A stretch of DNA of 64,000 nucleotides from Roseovarius tolerans (GTDB lineage Bacteria > Pseudomonadota > Alphaproteobacteria > Rhodobacterales > Rhodobacteraceae). Of this stretch, positions 26,983 to 35,502 are shown one piece after another; the stretch's first letter is position 1; every line of letters begins with the position of its first letter. The stretch lies in assembly GCF_900109855.1 (NCBI RefSeq), contig NZ_FOBO01000004.1, forward strand, positions 208,673-272,672, written 5' to 3'. Position numbers and translations under genes: made by a program. Under the pieces are notes generated by a model. The model saw only the letters and a list, made by a program, of their open reading frames with translations. It did no database searches and was not told where the DNA came from.

Positions 26983-27384
26983 ATGACCAAGAGACCGCAT
27001 CAGGACACCCGGCTGGCGAAATATGTTGAACGCCGCATTCTGGAACTGAAACCGCACAAGACGCAGGGCGAAATCGCCGCGCAGGCGGGCTTCATCAATC
27101 CGAACGTGATCACGATGATCAAGCAGGGAAAGACCAAGGCGGCGCTCGACCGCATCCCGGCCCTCGCCCGTGCGCTGGAGTGCGATCCGGCCTACTTGAC
27201 GCGCCTCGCCCTGGAGCAGGCAGTTGGACCGACGGCGGCGGCGGCTGTGACCGAGATATTCGGCACGCCGATCTCCGCGAATGAGCGGGGCTGGATCGAA
27301 GCGATCCGCGCAGCCTCCGACAATAGCGATCCGCGCCTGACCAGCCGGTCGCAGGCGGCGATCAATGCTATCTTCGGGAGGTAG
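26983..27384 (+). CDS. XRE-type DNA-binding regulator
   Basis: A 133-residue protein whose N-terminal half is a helix-turn-helix of the XRE/Cro type: HKTQGEIAAQAGFINPNVIT, then MIKQGKTKAALDRIPALARA with the typical LARALECDPAYL ending near residue 80. The C-terminal 50 residues have no clear family. I prefer the second ATG, which has a better purine-rich site. A 46-residue ORF begins 5 bp after the stop. The size and pairing recall phage-type or toxin-antitoxin regulators, but no toxin is recognised. Confidence 0.8.
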   Translation: MTKRPHQDTRLAKYVERRILELKPHKTQGEIAAQAGFINPNVITMIKQGKTKAALDRIPALARALECDPAYLTRLALEQAVGPTAAAAVTEIFGTPISANERGWIEAIRAASDNSDPRLTSRSQAAINAIFGR

Positions 27385-27389
27385 AGGCG

Positions 27390-27530
27390 ATGAAGCATAT
27401 GGAGGAACTCAGCGAGAACGAGCGCGCCTGGTTGGAATTCCTGCGGATGATCAGCCTCGACTGCGACCCGGCACTCACGCTGCGGCGCGTGCAGCTACTG
27501 CGACGTGTTTGTGCAGCCAAGCGGGCATAG
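27390..27530 (+). CDS. small ORF coupled to the XRE regulator
   Basis: ATG to TAG encodes 46 residues beginning MKHMEELSENERAWLEFLR and ending in an Arg/Lys/Ala-rich helix (RRVQLLRRVCAAKRA). A GGGAGGTAGAGG stretch just upstream is an excellent ribosome-binding site and overlaps the end of the regulator gene. The peptide looks like a single amphipathic helical hairpin with one acidic and one basic half. I do not recognise a family. The good ribosome-binding site and tight spacing are the case for it being real. Confidence 0.55.
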   Translation: MKHMEELSENERAWLEFLRMISLDCDPALTLRRVQLLRRVCAAKRA

Positions 27531-27710
27531 GAAAGAGAATTGCACCCCTGCGCAACCAACATCCAATTGAGCGCTCATTGGGGCCAACCCGGCCGCTGAC
27601 GACTTCTTCGATGTAGATTTTTCAGGCGGGCTGAAACTCTTTCGCTGGCGCATCCGTATCTTCTGTCGCTAACGCAGGAAAGCTGCGGACATTATTGGGA
27701 GGAGAAATAC

Positions 27711-28262
27711 ATGAAAATCGTATCCAAACTGGCCACTGCCGTTACAGCATTAACCATCGCGACTGCCGCCTATGCAGAAAACCCGATGGTTGGCGGCGCG
27801 CCGATGTTCGAGAACAAGAACATCGTGGAAAACGCCGTGAACTCGGCCGACCACACGACGCTCGTTGCTGCTGTCAAGGCCGCGGGGCTGGTCGAAACCC
27901 TGCAAAGCCCCGGACCATTCACCGTCTTCGCGCCGGTCAACGACGCGTTCGCGGCCCTGCCGGACGACACCGTCGACACGCTGCTGAAGCCCGAGAACAA
28001 GGACATGCTCACCAAGGTGCTGACCGCGCACGTGGTTGCGGGTGACTGGTCCGCCGGCGAGATCGCACGCCAGGCGCGCGCCTCGTCCGATGGCTTTTAT
28101 CACTTCAATGCGGTGTCGGGCGACGCCCTGTCGGCGCAGGTGCGGGGCAACAACGTCTTTATCTACGACGAAAGCGGCAACGCGGGCCGCGTGACCATCG
28201 CGGATGTCGATCAGTCAAACGGCGTGATCCACGTCGTCGATACGGTCCTCGTTCCGAAATAG
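27711..28262 (+). CDS. secreted fasciclin (FAS1) domain protein
   Basis: A 183-residue protein with a signal peptide ending near residue 22 (AAYA-E) after a GGGAGGAG site. One FAS1 domain fills residues about 40-182, with the H1 motif TVFAPVNDAFAALPDDTVD and the H2-like region VIHVVDTVLVPK; the conserved TAHVV segment lies between. Single FAS1 domain proteins occur in the bacterial periplasm and extracellularly and are thought to mediate adhesion or binding. It heads a same-strand trio with msrB and a DoxX protein, 73 bp upstream of msrB. Confidence 0.9.
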   Translation: MKIVSKLATAVTALTIATAAYAENPMVGGAPMFENKNIVENAVNSADHTTLVAAVKAAGLVETLQSPGPFTVFAPVNDAFAALPDDTVDTLLKPENKDMLTKVLTAHVVAGDWSAGEIARQARASSDGFYHFNAVSGDALSAQVRGNNVFIYDESGNAGRVTIADVDQSNGVIHVVDTVLVPK

Positions 28263-28335
28263 GTCGAGCAGAACCGCCTGGGCGGGCCGACGCCCCCCGC
28301 TGGTCCGTCCGGGCATTTTTCGAAGAGGTGAAACC

Positions 28336-28803
28336 ATGAAACGCAGAGCATTTCTCTTGATGACGGGAGCCGCCTTGATGGCACGGCCTCTCCACGCCTC
28401 AACATGCGGTTTCGAGATTTGCCGCACCGAAGCGGAGTGGCGCGACCGCCTGAGCGAGAACGAATACCTGGTGCTGCGCGAGGAAGAAACCGAGCGGCCA
28501 TACACTAGCCCACTCAATGAAGAAACGCGCACTGGGACATACCATTGTCGTGGGTGCGACCTCCCGGTTTATGTCTCGGACTCGAAATACGACAGTGGAA
28601 CCGGCTGGCCGAGCTTTTATAAAAGCCTGCCGGATGCTGTTAGGACTAAAGAAGACAGGAAACTCCTCTTTCAGGTCCGGACCGAGGTGCATTGCCGCCG
28701 ATGTGGCAGCCACTTGGGCCATATTTTCGATGACGGACCGGAGCCGACGGGCAAACGTCACTGCCTGAATGGTCTCAGCCTGACCTTCGTTCCAGGCGAA
28801 TGA
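28336..28803 (+). CDS. msrB: exported peptide-methionine (R)-S-oxide reductase
   Basis: A 155-residue MsrB with a Tat-like leader (MKRRAFLLMTGAALMARPLH). Zinc-binding Cys pairs are at 71/74 (CRGC) and 120/123 (CRRC); DSGTGWPSFYK and GHIFDDGPEPTGKRHC give the active site with catalytic Cys 143. The usual RYCINS is RHCLNG here. The signal means it repairs oxidised methionine in periplasmic proteins. It overlaps the DoxX gene by 4 bp, implying a functional pair in which the membrane protein may supply or relay reducing power. Confidence 0.92.
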   Translation: MKRRAFLLMTGAALMARPLHASTCGFEICRTEAEWRDRLSENEYLVLREEETERPYTSPLNEETRTGTYHCRGCDLPVYVSDSKYDSGTGWPSFYKSLPDAVRTKEDRKLLFQVRTEVHCRRCGSHLGHIFDDGPEPTGKRHCLNGLSLTFVPGE

Positions 28804-29153
28804 CCAATAGATTTGAATGGGCCGTCGGGCGGTATCTATTGGCGATACTTTTTCTTGCCGGGGCCGTGCAGAAGACAATTGACCCAGGTCCCGCGCAGGC
28901 GCTTTTGGCGGGTGTTGGATTGCCCGAGTTGTTGATCTGGCCCGCCCTGGCGTTCAACGTGTTGGCTGCCGGGCTTCTTATCGCGGGCAAGTTCTTGAAA
29001 CCTCTCGGACGTTGGTTGGCGGTATATTGCCTGCTGACTAGCGTCTTTCATTTCATTCCATCGGCCCCATGGCAGATGTCGATCATGATCAAGAACTGGG
29101 CGGTGGCGGGCGGGTGCCTGATCTTGTCGGCATCGTTGGAAAATAGCACTTGA
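28800..29153 (+). CDS. DoxX-family membrane protein
   Basis: A 117-residue protein with four hydrophobic spans starting RFEWAVGRYLLAILFLAGAV. The first helix plus KTIDPGPAQALLAGVGLP and the final NWAVAGGCLILS match the DoxX/DoxD family. It is translationally coupled to the exported MsrB gene (ATGA). DoxX-type proteins are small quinone-linked or redox-associated membrane proteins, so an electron-supply role for periplasmic repair is plausible but not shown. Confidence 0.8.
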   Translation: MTNRFEWAVGRYLLAILFLAGAVQKTIDPGPAQALLAGVGLPELLIWPALAFNVLAAGLLIAGKFLKPLGRWLAVYCLLTSVFHFIPSAPWQMSIMIKNWAVAGGCLILSASLENST

Positions 29154-29531
29154 GCACAGGACCAAAAGCTTATGGTCAAAACGGTGATTTGGGCAATCTC
29201 GTAGGCTGCGACTCAATAACTGGACGCTCATCCGCCGCGCAGCTTCTGGTGCAGATCGGCTCGAGCCAGACCCTAGCTGTGCCATGCACGATGGTCAGCG
29301 TCCCAGACACGATCATGGTTTGCGAGCAATAGACCGAACGTTCCCGTGGCAGCAAGTCTCGGAGCTTTACGCTTAATGCATCAACCTGATCACGCGTCCA
29401 CTTTGAATGTTTTCGAACTGTGCTGGCTGGTTGATTCCTCAAGCCAAGCTTGGCTGATCACGATGGGCACTCTGTGGGCGAATTGGTCGTTGTGCAAAGC
29501 CCCCACCGCATGTTGCACATACGTTATGTAG
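29154..29531. other. AT-richer region without a recognisable gene
   Basis: Between the DoxX gene and the integrase remnant I see only short open frames with no family features and no good ribosome-binding sites. Base composition is visibly lower in GC than the neighbours. It probably holds decayed DNA of the integrating element, including the lost N-terminal part of the integrase. Confidence 0.5.
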
Positions 29532-29810
29532 AATCTTTTCCAAACATTCGGCACAATAGGTGCATATGCGCGACAGTTGAAGTCCATCAAAAAGGGTTTC
29601 AAGGCCGCTGTGGTTGATGCATGGCCGCGCGATGTCTCTCCGCATGTGCTGCGCCACACGGCTGCTGTCCACATGGCCGAAGCATGTGTCACGATGGACG
29701 AGATCGCCCAGTATCTTGGGCATTCAGACTCGCGTATCACGGCCTCCATTTACGCGCGTTACAGTCCGGAACATCTCCGCAAGGCGGCCAGTGCACTGGA
29801 GTTCGGATAG
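29532..29810 (+). pseudogene. tyrosine-recombinase (integrase) C-terminal remnant
   Basis: About 90 residues of open frame carry the catalytic end of a phage-type integrase: HVLRHTAAVHMA (the H-x-x-R box), LGHSDSRITASIYARY with the second His and the nucleophilic Tyr, and a helical tail LRKAASALEF. The first catalytic Arg region, the core-binding domain and any N-terminal domain are missing; a stop codon precedes the remnant. It lies 71 bp from the tRNA-Pro gene, where integrases of tRNA-targeting islands usually sit. Confidence 0.82.
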
Positions 29811-29853
29811 CGTGCAGGTTCGACGAACCTTGGAGCACAGTCTTTAAATCACC

Positions 29854-29875
29854 AAAGGCCCCGTAAGGGGCCTTG
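29854..29875 (-). terminator. stem-loop downstream of tRNA-Pro
   Basis: Arms AAGGCCCC and GGGGCCTT enclose four bases, followed on the minus strand by a short T tract. It lies just after the tRNA-Pro CCA end and resembles, with changes, the stronger terminator at 5411-5434. It was probably carried in by the element. Confidence 0.6.
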
Positions 29876-29876
29876 A

Positions 29877-29929
29877 TTCATTGGTCGGAGTGAGAGGATT
29901 CGAACCTCCGGCCCCTGCCTCCCGAAGAC
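29877..29929 (-). repeat. att-type direct repeat inside intact tRNA-Pro
   Basis: This 53-bp segment equals 5436-5488 exactly. It runs from just past the CCA end through the T arm and variable region to the anticodon loop. The crossover that inserted the island must lie inside it, leaving the complete tRNA on this side. Confidence 0.88.
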
Positions 29930-29958
29930 AGTGCTCTACCAAGCTGAGCTACACTCCG
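29882..29958 (-). tRNA. tRNA-Pro (anticodon CGG)
   Basis: A 77-nt cloverleaf on the minus strand. The acceptor stem CGGAGTG pairs with CACTCCG and is followed by discriminator A and encoded CCA. The D arm contains AGCTCAGCTTGGTAGAGC, the anticodon stem CTGTC/GGCAG holds loop TTCGGGA with anticodon CGG (reads CCG), and the T arm has GGTTCGAATCC. It is intact and serves as the integration site of the island. Confidence 0.96.
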
Positions 29959-30066
29959 ACCGTGAGACAGGCGACTATACGTCGTGGCGGGGCTTTGCAA
30001 GGGGGATTTCCGGGGTCTTGCACAGTGCGGGCGCGGGCGGTGTGCCCGCGCCCGTTTTCACGTGGT

Positions 30067-31173
30067 TCAGAGGCTCGCGTCGAGGGCGGCAACGACGGCG
30101 TCGCCCATCTCGCTGGTGGAGACGGGGGTGGCCCCCTCCTCGCCCAGAAGGTCGGCGGTGCGCAGCCCGTCGGCCAGAACCTGCTCGACCGCCTTTTCCA
30201 CGCGCGTCGCGTCCTCGCCCATATCGAAGGAATAGCGCAGCGCCATGGCGAAGCTGAGGATGCAGGCGATCGGGTTGGCCTTGCCCTGACCGGCGATGTC
30301 GGGGGCGGAGCCGTGGACCGGCTCGTAAAGCGCCTTGGGACGGCCATTGGCCATCGGCGCACCAAGCGAGGCCGAGGGCAGCATGCCGAGGCTGCCGGTC
30401 AGCATCGCGGCGGCGTCTGACAGCAGGTCACCGAAGAGGTTGTCGGTCACGATGACGTCGAACTGCTTGGGCCAGCGGCAGAGCTGCATGGCGCCTGCAT
30501 CGGCATACATGTGGCTAAGCTCGACATCCGGGTAATCGGTGTCATGAACGCGCTGCACCACCTCGCGCCAGAGCACGCCGGATTCCATCACGTTGGCCTT
30601 TTCCATCGAGCAGACCCGGTTCGAGCGCTTGCGCGCCAGCTCGAACGCCGAGCGCGCGACGCGGTCAATCTCGCTTTCAGTGTAACGCTGGGTGTTGATG
30701 CCGACGCGCTCGTTGCCCTCCTGGATGATGCCGCGCGGCTCTCCGAAATAGATGCCGGAGGTGAGTTCGCGCACGATCATGATGTCGAGGCCGGCGACCA
30801 CATCCTTTTTCAACGAGGAGAAATCCGCCAGCGCGTCGAAGCACTGTGCCGGGCGCAGGTTGGCGAAAAGGTCCATTTTCTTGCGCAGGCGCAGGAGGCC
30901 GCGCTCGGGCTTCACGCTGAAGTCGAGGTCGTCGTATTTGGGCCCGCCGACGGCGCCGAGCAGGACGGCATCGACCTCTTGCGCGCGGGCCATGGTGTCA
31001 TCGTGCAGCGGCGTGCCGTGCGCGTCATAGGAGCAGCCGCCGACGAGATCCTCGCTCACATCGAAGGTGACCCCGCGTTTGTCGCCAAACCAGCCGATGA
31101 TCTTGGTGACTTCGGCCATGACTTCGGGGCCGATCCCGTCACCGGGCAGGATGAGAAGCGAAGGGTTGCTCAT
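30067..31173 (-). CDS. leuB: 3-isopropylmalate dehydrogenase
   Basis: A 368-residue enzyme of normal length. It oxidatively decarboxylates 3-isopropylmalate in leucine synthesis. Seen are the N-terminal [17 protein letters not shown], the substrate loop [31 protein letters not shown], and the family signature [19 protein letters not shown], followed by the NAD-specific C-terminal part [15 protein letters not shown]. It is on the same strand as leuC and leuD but about 2.3 kb downstream of leuD, with two unrelated genes between. It borders the tRNA-Pro gene used by the island. Confidence 0.97.
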   Translation of the reverse strand: MSNPSLLILPGDGIGPEVMAEVTKIIGWFGDKRGVTFDVSEDLVGGCSYDAHGTPLHDDTMARAQEVDAVLLGAVGGPKYDDLDFSVKPERGLLRLRKKMDLFANLRPAQCFDALADFSSLKKDVVAGLDIMIVRELTSGIYFGEPRGIIQEGNERVGINTQRYTESEIDRVARSAFELARKRSNRVCSMEKANVMESGVLWREVVQRVHDTDYPDVELSHMYADAGAMQLCRWPKQFDVIVTDNLFGDLLSDAAAMLTGSLGMLPSASLGAPMANGRPKALYEPVHGSAPDIAGQGKANPIACILSFAMALRYSFDMGEDATRVEKAVEQVLADGLRTADLLGEEGATPVSTSEMGDAVVAALDASL

Positions 31174-31264
31174 GGGGGTGTGTCCTTGGTTATGGCTTTG
31201 AATGATGCAGGTGGCCTATAGCCAAGGCGTGGCGGGGTCAAGAAAGCGCATGCTCAGGGCAGTA

Positions 31265-32449
31265 TCAGGGCAGTGTCAGATCGACCCAGACGAGCCGGTG
31301 ACGGCTGGCCGTGGCGCTGTCCTCGGGCCAGTGGATGCCTGCGTCTAGGATGTGCAGGTCGCGCGACGGCAGGATGTAGGAGACGCGCAAGCTGCCGGGG
31401 CCGGGATCTGGCCAGTCGACCGTGTGCAGGCGCGGATCGCCGGATTTGTCGGGTGTGGGTGCGACCGGGCCGGGGCGCATCGGACGCGGGTCTTGCAGGC
31501 GTGGGTCGGCGAGCAGGGCGCGGATTGCGCCCTGCCGTCCGTCGCTGTCATCCGGGTCGAGATTGGTGTCGCCCATCAGCACGAAGCGCGCCTGCGGAGG
31601 CGGGCCGTAGGCCCCGTCGAGAAACACCTGCCAAAAGCGGATTTCGTCGTGGTTGCGCCGCCCGTTGGCGTCCTCGGGTCCGTCGAAGACCGGCGGCGTG
31701 GCGTGAAAGGCGAGGAGATGAAGCGGCCCCGAGGGCAGCATCAGTGGCACCACCCAATGGCCGGTATAGGAGAGGCGCTGCACCGCCTGCGTCTCGGGGG
31801 AGGGGAAGGCGGTGCCATCGTCATGCGTTGGTAGCAGCGCGCCGGGCAGGTCGCGCCACAAAAGATCGCTGAAATCGCGCACGGCGTCTTGGTCGATGGG
31901 CAGGCGCGACAGGAGCGCCATGCCGCCCTGACCGGAAAACGCGCCGTAGCCCTGCGCGTCGCGCGCGTCGCAGCAGCGCCCGTTGCCATCCATGTCGTGC
32001 CCGGTATGCATGCCGCTATTGGGGCGCAGCGCAAGGATGTGCGGATAGTGCGGGCCGTCCTGTGCCAGCCGGTCGCGCAGGGCGCGCAGCGCGTGCAGGT
32101 CATGGTCATGATCGACCTCCTGCAGGAGCAAGATGTCGGGGGAGAGGGCCGCGATCACCGCGGCGATGGCGGTGATCTGCGGGTCGTCCTCGCGCAGGAT
32201 ATCGCGGAGCAGAAGGCCGGGCCCCCGACGTTCCAATTCGACATTCCAGGTGGCGAGGCGCAGGCTGTCGGCGGTGGCGGGGCAGCCAAGGCAGAGCAGC
32301 GCAAGGCAGAGCGCGATCAGGCGCGTTGCAACCCGTTGCCCCCGAGATCGTCGGCGGCATAGGCGCGGCGGCGCTTGTCCTCGATCATGTCGGCGATGCG
32401 GCTCATCGCGATGCCGCGGATCAACATGCTGGCAGGAAGAAAGGCCCAT
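31265..32449 (-). CDS. endonuclease/exonuclease/phosphatase-family protein, probably exported
   Basis: The recognised domain shows LRLATWNVELE, LLLQEVDHDHD, LLAFHATPP, FVLMGDTNLDP and a final RHRLVWVDL, the five motifs of the EEP (DNase I-like) fold with its metal Glu and Asp-x-Asn. Before it lies a signal-like stretch LIALCLALLCLGCPATADS. No ATG, GTG or TTG is close to that stretch; the only in-frame ATG is 53 residues upstream, inside the preceding gene. The given start is that ATG; true translation may begin near 32320 at CTG or by coupling to the upstream stop. Substrate (nucleic acid, phospholipid or inositol phosphate) is unknown. Confidence 0.72.
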   Translation of the reverse strand: MGLSSCQHVDPRHRDEPHRRHDRGQAPPRLCRRRSRGQRVATRLIALCLALLCLGCPATADSLRLATWNVELERRGPGLLLRDILREDDPQITAIAAVIAALSPDILLLQEVDHDHDLHALRALRDRLAQDGPHYPHILALRPNSGMHTGHDMDGNGRCCDARDAQGYGAFSGQGGMALLSRLPIDQDAVRDFSDLLWRDLPGALLPTHDDGTAFPSPETQAVQRLSYTGHWVVPLMLPSGPLHLLAFHATPPVFDGPEDANGRRNHDEIRFWQVFLDGAYGPPPQARFVLMGDTNLDPDDSDGRQGAIRALLADPRLQDPRPMRPGPVAPTPDKSGDPRLHTVDWPDPGPGSLRVSYILPSRDLHILDAGIHWPEDSATASRHRLVWVDLTLP

Positions 32450-33231
32450 GCTGTCATCGTCCAGATCAGGGTTTGCGGATGCGCGATCGAGATCGGATCG
32501 ACCAGGCTCGAAGCCGCGCTCACGGCGGCCGGGATCAAGAATGGCAGCAAAGATCCTAACACGACGTTAAGACCGGCATCCCGGCGCAGCCGGTGCAGCA
32601 CATCGCCGCCGCCCGTGGGATCGAAAAGCGGCAGGTTGATCCAGACGTTGAAGGCTCCCGACCGGGCGGGCCAGCCCAGCAGACGCACCAGCGTGAGAAA
32701 GACCAGGATCATCCCCAGCGACACGGTATAGGCCACGCCCGCCGCCATGCGCACCATTTCGATCAGGGCCGCATCGGCATCGGCGGGCATCATCAGCACC
32801 ACAAGGCGCACCGGGGAGTAGGGGAAATCCACCGCTTCGCCCAATCCGTGGGCGAAATGCGTGATCAGAACGGTCCAGACCGTCGGATCGTTCTGGCCGC
32901 GCAGGATCAGCGACAGGGTAATGAGGATCAGCGCGAGCGAGAAGAACTTGATCCGGTTGAACGGCGGCGCAAAGCGGAACTCGATGATGCTGGGATATTC
33001 GCCGTAATATTCGATGAAGGTCATGAACCCGGCGATGAAGGACAACACGATCACGATCTGCGCAGTGTCCGGTGGTGTGGACGGCATCAGAAGGGCCGGT
33101 GTCGCCACCAGCAATGAGATCAGTATGGCCCGCGCGAGCGCGCCGGGGATTTGTGAGAACAATGCCCGTTCCCTTTCAACTTGGTCGGTCGCGATGCGTC
33201 GCCGCGTCCCTGGTCCAACTTGATCCCGCAT
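32317..33231 (-). CDS. conserved membrane protein of unknown function
   Basis: A 304-residue protein with about six spans and a short basic N-terminus (MRDQVGPGTRRRIATDQVER). Segments such as FIAGFMTFIEYYGEYPSIIEF and LALILITLSLILRGQNDPT are hydrophobic; two long polar loops lie between. I recognise no named family. The start is uncertain: an upstream in-frame ATG exists but the basic cytoplasmic start fits better. It sits between leuD and the nuclease gene, whose frame overlaps its 3' end. Confidence 0.6.
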   Translation of the reverse strand: MRDQVGPGTRRRIATDQVERERALFSQIPGALARAILISLLVATPALLMPSTPPDTAQIVIVLSFIAGFMTFIEYYGEYPSIIEFRFAPPFNRIKFFSLALILITLSLILRGQNDPTVWTVLITHFAHGLGEAVDFPYSPVRLVVLMMPADADAALIEMVRMAAGVAYTVSLGMILVFLTLVRLLGWPARSGAFNVWINLPLFDPTGGGDVLHRLRRDAGLNVVLGSLLPFLIPAAVSAASSLVDPISIAHPQTLIWTMTAWAFLPASMLIRGIAMSRIADMIEDKRRRAYAADDLGGNGLQRA

Positions 33232-33443
33232 ATTATGGCGGGGTGCCTCATTTCCGCCCAATTTTTGCCTACTTTCGCAGTTGATCACAAGACTTTGGTG
33301 AATCAGACGAAAGATATTGGGCGAATTGAAGGAGTGACTGGTGCAGGATTACATCATAGTTACGTCAACTTTGCGGCATAACCTCATGTAACCACTCCAT
33401 CTTGTGGTCCGGGCGGAGTGAGGCACAGGGGCGCCGACCAATG

Positions 33444-33475
33444 AAAAACGCCGCGAGCGGTGTCGCGGCGTTTTT
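33444..33475 (-). terminator. rho-independent terminator after leuD
   Basis: Perfect 13-bp arms AAAAACGCCGCGA and TCGCGGCGTTTTT around a 6-base loop, with A and T runs on both sides. It works on either strand and ends leuCD transcription 21 bp after the leuD stop. This argues that the membrane protein, nuclease and leuB have a separate promoter. Confidence 0.9.
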
Positions 33476-33496
33476 GATGTTTGCGATATCCGGGGC

Positions 33497-34102
33497 TCAG
33501 ACCCAGGGGCGTGCTTGTGCCGCGCGCGCCTCAAAGACGTCGATGGCGTCGGCCTTGGCCAGCGTCAGGCCGATATCGTCGAGGCCTTCGAGAAGGCAGT
33601 GCTTCTTGAAGGCGTCCACCTCGAAGGCGAACACTTCGCCGTCCGAGGTTGAGACGGTCTGCGCCTCGAGATCGACTTCGATGCGGGCATTGGCGCCTTT
33701 CTCGGCCTCTTTCATCAGCACGTCGACCTGGTCTTGCGGCAGGGCGATGGGCAGGATGCCGTTCTTGAAGCAGTTGTTGTAGAAGATGTCTGCATAGGAG
33801 GGCGCGATCACGCAGCGGATGCCGAAATCCTTGATCGCCCAGGGGGCGTGCTCGCGGCTGGAGCCGCAGCCGAAATTATCGCCCGCGACAAGGATCTGCG
33901 CGTCGCGGTATTGCGGCTTGTTGAGGACGAAATCGGGGATCTCGTTGCCGTCATCGTCATAGCGCATCTCGTCGAAGAGATTGATGCCCAGTCCCGACCG
34001 CTTGATCGTCTTGAGGAATTGCTTGGGGATGATCATGTCGGTATCGACATTGATCAGCGGCAGGGGCGCGGCAATGCCGCTGAGTTTTTCGAACTTTTCC
34101 AT
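33497..34102 (-). CDS. leuD: 3-isopropylmalate dehydratase small subunit
   Basis: A 201-residue small subunit beginning [20 protein letters not shown]. It has the swivel-domain signature [17 protein letters not shown], the [14 protein letters not shown] segment, and [18 protein letters not shown]. It forms the isomeroisomerase with LeuC. Its ATG overlaps the leuC stop (TAATG), so the subunits are translationally coupled. A strong terminator follows. Confidence 0.97.
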   Translation of the reverse strand: MEKFEKLSGIAAPLPLINVDTDMIIPKQFLKTIKRSGLGINLFDEMRYDDDGNEIPDFVLNKPQYRDAQILVAGDNFGCGSSREHAPWAIKDFGIRCVIAPSYADIFYNNCFKNGILPIALPQDQVDVLMKEAEKGANARIEVDLEAQTVSTSDGEVFAFEVDAFKKHCLLEGLDDIGLTLAKADAIDVFEARAAQARPWV

Positions 34103-35502
34103 TACATCATCTCCCGAATATCGGTCAGCCGACCGGTCACGGCTGCCGCCGCAGCCATGGCGGGGCTCATCAGGTGGGTGCGGCCGCCGCGGCCCTGACG
34201 GCCCTCGAAATTGCGGTTCGAGGTGGCCGCGCAACGCTCGCCGGGGCTGAGCTGATCGGGGTTCATGGCGAGGCACATGGAGCAGCCCGCAAGGCGCCAT
34301 TCGAATCCTGCCTCCTTGAAGATGTCGGCGAGCCCCTCTTCCTCGGCCTGGGCGCGCACGAGGCCGGAGCCCGGCACGATCATGGCGCGTTTCACCGCGA
34401 TCTTCTTGCCTTTCAGGATTTCGGCGGCAGCGCGCAGGTCTTCGATGCGGCCATTGGTGCAGGAGCCGATGAAGACGGTGTCGATCTCGACCTCGCTCAG
34501 CTTTTGCCCCGGCTTGAGACCCATGTAGTCGAGCGCGCGTTTCACGGCATCGACCTTGCCACCGGCGAAGCTGGAGGGATCGGGGACCTCGGCGTTGATC
34601 GGCAGCACGTCTTCGGGGCTGGTGCCCCATGTGACGACCGGCGCGATTTCCTCGCCCTTGAGGGTCACGACCTTGTCCCAATGCGCGTCATCGTCGGAAT
34701 AGAGCGTTTTCCACCAATTGAGGGCGGCCTCCCATTGCGCGCCCTTGGGGGCGTGCGGGCGGCCCTGCACATAGGCAAAGGTCTTGTCGTCCGGGGCGAT
34801 CAGACCGGCGCGCGCGCCACCCTCGATCGCCATGTTGCAGACCGTCATGCGGCCCTCCATGCTCAGGTCGCGGATCGCCTCGCCGCAATATTCGATCACG
34901 TAGCCGGTGCCGCCGGCGGTGCCGGTGGCGCCAATGACCGAAAGCGTGATGTCCTTGGCGGTGACGCCGGGGGCCAGCTTGCCGGTGATCTCGACCTTCA
35001 TGTTCTTCGATTTGGTCTGGATCAGGGTCTGGGTGGCCAGCACATGCTCGACCTCCGAGGTGCCGATGCCATGCGCGAGCGCACCGAAGGCCCCATGCGT
35101 GGCGGTGTGGCTGTCGCCGCAGACCACGGTCATGCCCGGCAAGGTCCAACCCTGTTCGGGGCCGACGATATGCACGATGCCCTGGCGGACATCGTTCACC
35201 GGGTAATAGTGAATGCCGAAATCCTCGGCGTTCTTGTCGAGTGCCTCGACCTGGATGCGGCTTTCGGGGTTCTCGATCCCATGCACCCGGTCAGGCGTGG
35301 TGGGCACGTTGTGATCAGGCACGGCGATGGTCTTGTCGGGCGCGCGCACGGTGCGGTTTGCCATACGCAGACCCTCGAAGGCCTGCGGGCTGGTGACCTC
35401 GTGCACGAGGTGACGGTCGATATAAAGAAGGCAGGTGCCGTCCTCGGCCTCGTGGGCGAGATGGGCATCCCAGATCTTGTCATAGAGTGTCTTGGGGGAC
35501 AT
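34102..35502 (-). CDS. leuC: 3-isopropylmalate dehydratase large subunit
   Basis: A 466-residue aconitase-family protein of standard length, starting [20 protein letters not shown] after GGGAGAGG. The 4Fe-4S ligands are the Cys in [15 protein letters not shown] and the pair in [33 protein letters not shown] active-site segments and DRVHGIE are also present. It interconverts 2- and 3-isopropylmalate. Confidence 0.97.
   Translation of the reverse strand: MSPKTLYDKIWDAHLAHEAEDGTCLLYIDRHLVHEVTSPQAFEGLRMANRTVRAPDKTIAVPDHNVPTTPDRVHGIENPESRIQVEALDKNAEDFGIHYYPVNDVRQGIVHIVGPEQGWTLPGMTVVCGDSHTATHGAFGALAHGIGTSEVEHVLATQTLIQTKSKNMKVEITGKLAPGVTAKDITLSVIGATGTAGGTGYVIEYCGEAIRDLSMEGRMTVCNMAIEGGARAGLIAPDDKTFAYVQGRPHAPKGAQWEAALNWWKTLYSDDDAHWDKVVTLKGEEIAPVVTWGTSPEDVLPINAEVPDPSSFAGGKVDAVKRALDYMGLKPGQKLSEVEIDTVFIGSCTNGRIEDLRAAAEILKGKKIAVKRAMIVPGSGLVRAQAEEEGLADIFKEAGFEWRLAGCSMCLAMNPDQLSPGERCAATSNRNFEGRQGRGGRTHLMSPAMAAAAAVTGRLTDIREMM

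Noticed and set aside
29176..29442. An 88-residue minus-strand ORF in the gap before the integrase remnant
   Set aside because: No ribosome-binding site, no family features and it sits in decayed DNA; too weak to list as a gene.
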